A stretch of 9,523 nucleotides of DNA from Clostridiales bacterium (lineage in GTDB: Bacteria; Bacillota; Clostridia; Lachnospirales; Lachnospiraceae), in the NCBI GenBank assembly GCA_019418195.1, contig DYCJ01000082.1, forward strand, positions 1 through 9,523, in the 5' to 3' direction. Every line of letters starts with the position of its first letter. Within the stretch, counting starts at the first letter, position 1. A model generated the notes under the pieces. That model saw only the letters and a list, made by a program, of their open reading frames with translations. It was not told the origin of the DNA and did no database searches. Below, piece after piece: positions 6,417 to 9,523 of the stretch. Both the position numbers and the translations under genes were made by a program.

Positions 6417-6540
6417 ACTGCAGAAAGCCGGACATACAGAGGGATATATTGTATTGAACGGGCAAAGAGACGGAACGAAGATGATACGATAAACGAGACG
6501 AAGACAAAACGAGAAAAGAGAAGAGAGAAGAGGAGACATC
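6417..6540 (+). other. Purine-rich leader before the response regulator gene
   Basis: This is the longest non-coding gap in the window. From about 6463 to 6535 it is almost entirely A and G with few Ts, including runs such as GAGAAAAGAGAAGAGAGAAG. It ends in the regulator's ribosome binding site AAGAGGAG (6528-6535), 5-6 bases before the ATG. I found no convincing hairpin terminator after the acyltransferase gene and no good -35/-10 pair, so a promoter here is possible but not shown. A TATATT at 6445-6450 lacks a partner at proper spacing. Confidence 0.5.
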
Positions 6541-7239
6541 ATGGAGACGAACAACATATTGATCGTAGAGGATGATAAGGAGATCCGGGAGGGGGTCCAG
6601 ATTTACCTGCAGAGTCAGGGCTATAAAGTGTTTCAGGCGGCGGACGGCATTGAAGGGCTTGAGATCATAGACAGGGAGGATATCCATCTGGCTATTGTGG
6701 ATATCATGATGCCGAGGATGGACGGCATCCGCATGACGATGAAATTAAGGGAAAAACATGATTTTCCGGTGATCATGCTGTCGGCAAAGTCAGAGGAAGT
6801 TGATAAGATCACAGGACTTAACATCGGCGCGGACGATTACGTGACAAAACCGTTTACTCCCATGGAGCTGATGGCGAGGGTGAATTCACAGCTCAGGCGC
6901 TATCGCAAGTTCCTGGAGAAACTGGCGCCGCAGGAAAATGTACATGTGATCGGAGGTCTGGAGATCAATGAGGATGCAGTGGAAGTGACGATGGACGGGA
7001 AGCCGGTGAAACTCACGCCCATTGAGTATAAGATCCTGCTCCTTCTGGCGAAGAATCCGGGCAGGGTATTTTCATCCGAGGAAATCTATGAGCGCGTATG
7101 GCAGGAAAAAGCCATCAATACGGATACGATCATGGTGCATGTGAGAAACATCAGAGAAAAGATCGAGATTGATCCGAAGAATCCGAAATATTTAAAGGTG
7201 GTGTGGGGAGTTGGATACAAAATCGAAAAACAGCCGTAG
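6541..7239 (+). CDS. OmpR/PhoB-family response regulator (VanR-like)
   Basis: This is a cytoplasmic transcription regulator of 232 residues. The receiver domain (about 4-118) has the acidic pocket Asp11-Asp12, phospho-acceptor Asp54 in AIVDIMMPRMDG, Ser81 in the switch position (VIMLSAKSEE) and Lys103 in DDYVTKPF. A winged-helix DNA-binding domain follows (about 133-232), with KLTPIEYKILLLLAKNPGR, IYERVWQ, the recognition-helix segment NTDTIMVHVRNIREKI and the closing WGVGYKIEKQ. All phosphorylation residues are present, so it should be functional. The ATG follows AAGAGGAG in a purine-rich leader. The last 29 bases overlap the histidine kinase gene, its evident partner. Targets are unknown; the regulator may control its own operon, as related systems do, but no direct-repeat operator was recognised upstream. 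Confidence 0.96.
   Translation: METNNILIVEDDKEIREGVQIYLQSQGYKVFQAADGIEGLEIIDREDIHLAIVDIMMPRMDGIRMTMKLREKHDFPVIMLSAKSEEVDKITGLNIGADDYVTKPFTPMELMARVNSQLRRYRKFLEKLAPQENVHVIGGLEINEDAVEVTMDGKPVKLTPIEYKILLLLAKNPGRVFSSEEIYERVWQEKAINTDTIMVHVRNIREKIEIDPKNPKYLKVVWGVGYKIEKQP
7194..7201 (+). promoter_or_regulatory. Ribosome binding site for the TTG-started histidine kinase, inside the regulator gene
   Basis: AAAGGTGG lies 9 bases before the TTG at 7211 and supports that unusual start. It sits within the final codons of the response regulator. An in-frame TAA at 7193-7195 excludes any earlier start, and codons between it and 7211 include no ATG or GTG. Confidence 0.6.
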
Positions 7240-9427
7240 GGCAGGAATTATTGTAGTTGTTGTATTCTTAAGCCTCTGTTCCCTGATCATGATGTCCCAG
7301 TATGACGGGATGAAGCGGGCGATGGACAGTGCAAACAGCAAGGCGAGTGAAGCGGCGACAGAGACAGAACCTTATGCGGAAGCGCTTTCTTCTATCAGCA
7401 GTGACATGGCGGAGGGAAATTATCTTCTCTACAATGAATATGCCAATGAGACAGATCCGGCAGAGGTGTTAGATGAATACGGGCAGCGGGACTTTGATCT
7501 GACGAAGAGGTATTTTGATTATGAAGTCTTCAGCAGCGACGATGAACAGCTTCTTAAAAATGTGAGCGGGGAGGCGGCGGAGGATCTTCAGGCGGCTGAT
7601 GAAGAAGACTCCGGATATGCGTTCCGTGTATCTTATACGTTTTCCGGGAACGGAGAACTCTCTTCGATCCAGATTGACGGAACGGCATTAAGCCCGCAGG
7701 AGGAATACAATCTGGAAGAAGGTTATCTGCTGTCAGCACAGGAAGTGGAATACATTGAAGGAATCTCAAGTATTGCTGTGCCGGAGAACATTACAGTAAT
7801 CTATGGCATGAGTCAGGAAAATCTGAATGCATTTACAGAGGCATATACAGCAGAATACGGTCCCTATTCGTATATGGTATATTACAGTGTAGGAGAAACG
7901 CCGTATTACACGGACACACTCCGGACACTGTGCTTTATCGTGATCCTCACAGCTCTGCTGCTTCCGGTCAGGAGAAGACTGGATATCAGCGAGATGAAGC
8001 TGTTTGATGTACCGTTTGAAGTGCCCGTTCTTGTACTATTCTTTGGACTTATGTTTTCTGACATTCCGGCCCGGATCGTGAATATGACGGTGCAGGATAC
8101 GCTGCTGCCGGGCATGGGGCACGGTATGGAGATCATTGCGGCAGCGTTTAACTTTGCAATGTGGATCTTCGTTTTCGGACTGCTCTTCTGGTGCGCGACG
8201 TCCCTGAGGGCAATGGTACGCATGAAAGGCGCGTACTGGCGTGACAGGACGCTGACAATGAAGCTGATCCGCCATTATCGCGGTCAGGGGACGGAGAGTG
8301 ACGAGGAAATGGTGAGAAAGGCAGGTGGTATCATAAAAAGGGCAAAAGCTTTTCTCGCAAAGCAGTATGATGCGCTGCAGCATATAGACTTCCGTGAAAA
8401 GACGAACCGGACGATCCTGAAGATCGTGATCATTAACTATATCATCCTGGCGATCGTATGTTTCTTCTGGTATTACGGAACACTCGCGCTGATCATCTAC
8501 TCTGTGATCCTGTTCCTGTTCCTGAGAAAATATGTGAAAGATCTCCAGGAGAAATATAAGCTGCTGTTGAAGTCCACAAATCAGCTGGCGGAAGGACATC
8601 TGGATACACCGATCGAGGGGGATATCGGGGTGTTCAATCCGATCCAGGAGGAGCTGAAGAAAATCCAGAAAGGATTTAAGAAGGCAGTGGATGAAGAAGT
8701 GAAAAATGAGCGGATGAAGACCGAACTTGTGACGAATGTCTCCCATGATCTCAGGACGCCGCTGACAGCGATCATCACATACACAGATCTTCTGAAAAAT
8801 GAAAAAGATGAAGAGAAACGGAAAGAGTACATAGATGTACTCGAGCGAAAATCCATGAGGCTGAAAGTGCTCATCGAAGATCTTTTTGAGATCAGCAAAG
8901 CGGCGAGCAAGAGTGTTGTTATGCACTATATGAAAGTGGATATTGTCGATCTCATCAAGCAGGCGGGGCTGGAAAATGACAGTAAGATCAAAGCGGCAAA
9001 TCTTGACTTCCGCTGGAAGCTGCCGGAACATAAGCTTGTCATGTGGCTGGACAGCCAGAAGACATACCGCATCTTTGAGAACCTGATCGTAAATATCACG
9101 AAATATGCGATGCCGCATACGAGGGTCTATATCGAGATGACGGAGCAGGAGAATGATGTGCACATTTCCATGAAAAATATATCCGCAGCGGAACTGAATT
9201 TTGATACCGAGGAGATCACGGACCGTTTTGTCCGCGGGGATACATCGAGGAATACGGAAGGATCCGGGCTGGGTCTTGCGATCGCCAAGAGTTTTATTGA
9301 ACTCCAGCACGGTACACTGAAGATCACTACCGAAGCAGATCTGTTTAAGGCGGATATCACCCTGCCGAAGCTTGATATCCCGCCGGAAGAAGAACAGAGG
9401 CGGCAGGCGGAGAAAGAGAAGATGTAA
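7211..9427 (+). CDS. Multi-pass membrane sensor histidine kinase, TTG start
   Basis: This 738-residue sensor kinase should phosphorylate the regulator encoded just upstream. The N-terminus is basic (DTKSKNSRR) followed by a first membrane segment (about 11-29). An acidic, Tyr-rich extracytoplasmic domain of about 200 residues (30-233) comes next, then membrane segments near 236-253, 268-284, 308-330 and a close pair at 402-420 and 422-438. After a HAMP-like linker (440-500, with LAEGHLDTPI) come the H box SHDLRTPLTA with His512, an N box with Asn628 in NLIVNITKYA, an F-like ITDRFVRGD and the G2 box GSGLGLAIAKS (684-694). The DXGXG G1 box is not recognisable (KNISAAEL stands there), a feature I associate with a VanS-like clostridial subgroup. 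The TTG start is the only one that keeps the first membrane segment; the next in-frame ATGs (residues 27-28) would lose it. The charged tail (PPEEEQRRQAEKEKM) is probably disordered. The ligand is unknown. Confidence 0.93.
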   Translation: MDTKSKNSRRAGIIVVVVFLSLCSLIMMSQYDGMKRAMDSANSKASEAATETEPYAEALSSISSDMAEGNYLLYNEYANETDPAEVLDEYGQRDFDLTKRYFDYEVFSSDDEQLLKNVSGEAAEDLQAADEEDSGYAFRVSYTFSGNGELSSIQIDGTALSPQEEYNLEEGYLLSAQEVEYIEGISSIAVPENITVIYGMSQENLNAFTEAYTAEYGPYSYMVYYSVGETPYYTDTLRTLCFIVILTALLLPVRRRLDISEMKLFDVPFEVPVLVLFFGLMFSDIPARIVNMTVQDTLLPGMGHGMEIIAAAFNFAMWIFVFGLLFWCATSLRAMVRMKGAYWRDRTLTMKLIRHYRGQGTESDEEMVRKAGGIIKRAKAFLAKQYDALQHIDFREKTNRTILKIVIINYIILAIVCFFWYYGTLALIIYSVILFLFLRKYVKDLQEKYKLLLKSTNQLAEGHLDTPIEGDIGVFNPIQEELKKIQKGFKKAVDEEVKNERMKTELVTNVSHDLRTPLTAIITYTDLLKNEKDEEKRKEYIDVLERKSMRLKVLIEDLFEISKAASKSVVMHYMKVDIVDLIKQAGLENDSKIKAANLDFRWKLPEHKLVMWLDSQKTYRIFENLIVNITKYAMPHTRVYIEMTEQENDVHISMKNISAAELNFDTEEITDRFVRGDTSRNTEGSGLGLAIAKSFIELQHGTLKITTEADLFKADITLPKLDIPPEEEQRRQAEKEKM

Positions 9428-9440
9428 GCTTTGTGTAAAG

Positions 9441-9472
9441 AATCCCGGCAGAGGAGTTACTCTGCCGGGATT
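9441..9472 (+). terminator. Intrinsic terminator after the histidine kinase gene
   Basis: AATCCCGGCAGAG (9441-9453) and CTCTGCCGGGATT (9460-9472) form a perfect 13-bp GC-rich stem with the six-base loop GAGTTA. It lies 13 bases after the kinase stop and runs into TTTTAT. The T-run is short, but the stem is strong, so this is a confident end of the two-component operon. Its near symmetry would also allow termination from the other side. Confidence 0.9.
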
Positions 9473-9487
9473 TTATGATACAATAAC

Positions 9488-9519
9488 TGTATACAGCGGC
9501 AATCCATTTGCTGTGTACA
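9488..9519. repeat. Imperfect inverted repeat at the window edge
   Basis: TGTATACAGC (9488-9497) and GCTGTGTACA (9510-9519) pair over ten positions with one G-U or mismatch, separated by a 12-base spacer. It begins 15 bases after the intrinsic terminator and may be an operator or leader hairpin for the next gene, which lies outside the window. No T-run follows within the window. Confidence 0.4.
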
Positions 9520-9523
9520 TGAT

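Noticed and set aside
8036..9310. Long open frame of 424 codons on the - strand, antisense to the histidine kinase
   Set aside because: The + strand frame encodes clear kinase H, N and G2 boxes. The antisense translation is rich in His, Arg and Cys with no recognisable domain and no ribosome binding site, as expected of a codon-bias shadow.

Overview
The window looks like a chromosomal stretch from a Clostridia bacterium, most likely a gut Lachnospiraceae (Dorea/Blautia/Mediterraneibacter type). This rests on GC near 50%, strong AGGAGG-like ribosome binding sites, VanRS-like two-component genes, and lineage-flavoured PurE and PurD sequences. All genes lie on the + strand and are tightly packed. 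No gap exceeds about 125 bases. I see no RNA gene, CRISPR array, insertion sequence or phage gene.

Region 1 (1-3878) is a purine biosynthesis run: the tail of an aminopeptidase-like gene, then purE, purM, purN and purD. PurD makes GAR, PurN formylates it, PurM closes the imidazole ring to give AIR, and PurE rearranges N5-CAIR to CAIR. The purM copy is broken. Its reading frame shifts at about 1667-1673, and about 18 residues expected at that point are missing, consistent with a deletion of roughly 56 bp. As written, no full PurM can be made, so this is either a real purine lesion or a sequencing/assembly error.

Region 2 (3879-6416) is a three-gene membrane and lipid cassette: a DedA-family membrane protein, a GT4 glycosyltransferase resembling diacylglycerol glucosyltransferases, and a DUF374-type acyltransferase-like protein. 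The last two overlap by 50 bases. A large interrupted hairpin lies just before dedA. It contains a perfect 18-bp palindrome, buries the dedA ribosome binding site in its stem, and is followed by five Ts that run straight into the ATG. It is the most interesting non-coding element in the window.

Region 3 (6417-9523) is a two-component system. An OmpR/PhoB-type response regulator follows a purine-rich leader, and a long multi-pass histidine kinase starts at a TTG inside the end of the regulator gene. A strong intrinsic terminator closes the unit, and a second imperfect inverted repeat sits at the window edge. Regions 2 and 3 may be functionally linked through the envelope, but that is inference from proximity only.

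I did not find a convincing wholly novel system. The points worth following are the purM lesion, the dedA leader hairpin, the glycolipid-like gene pair and the unusual kinase architecture.
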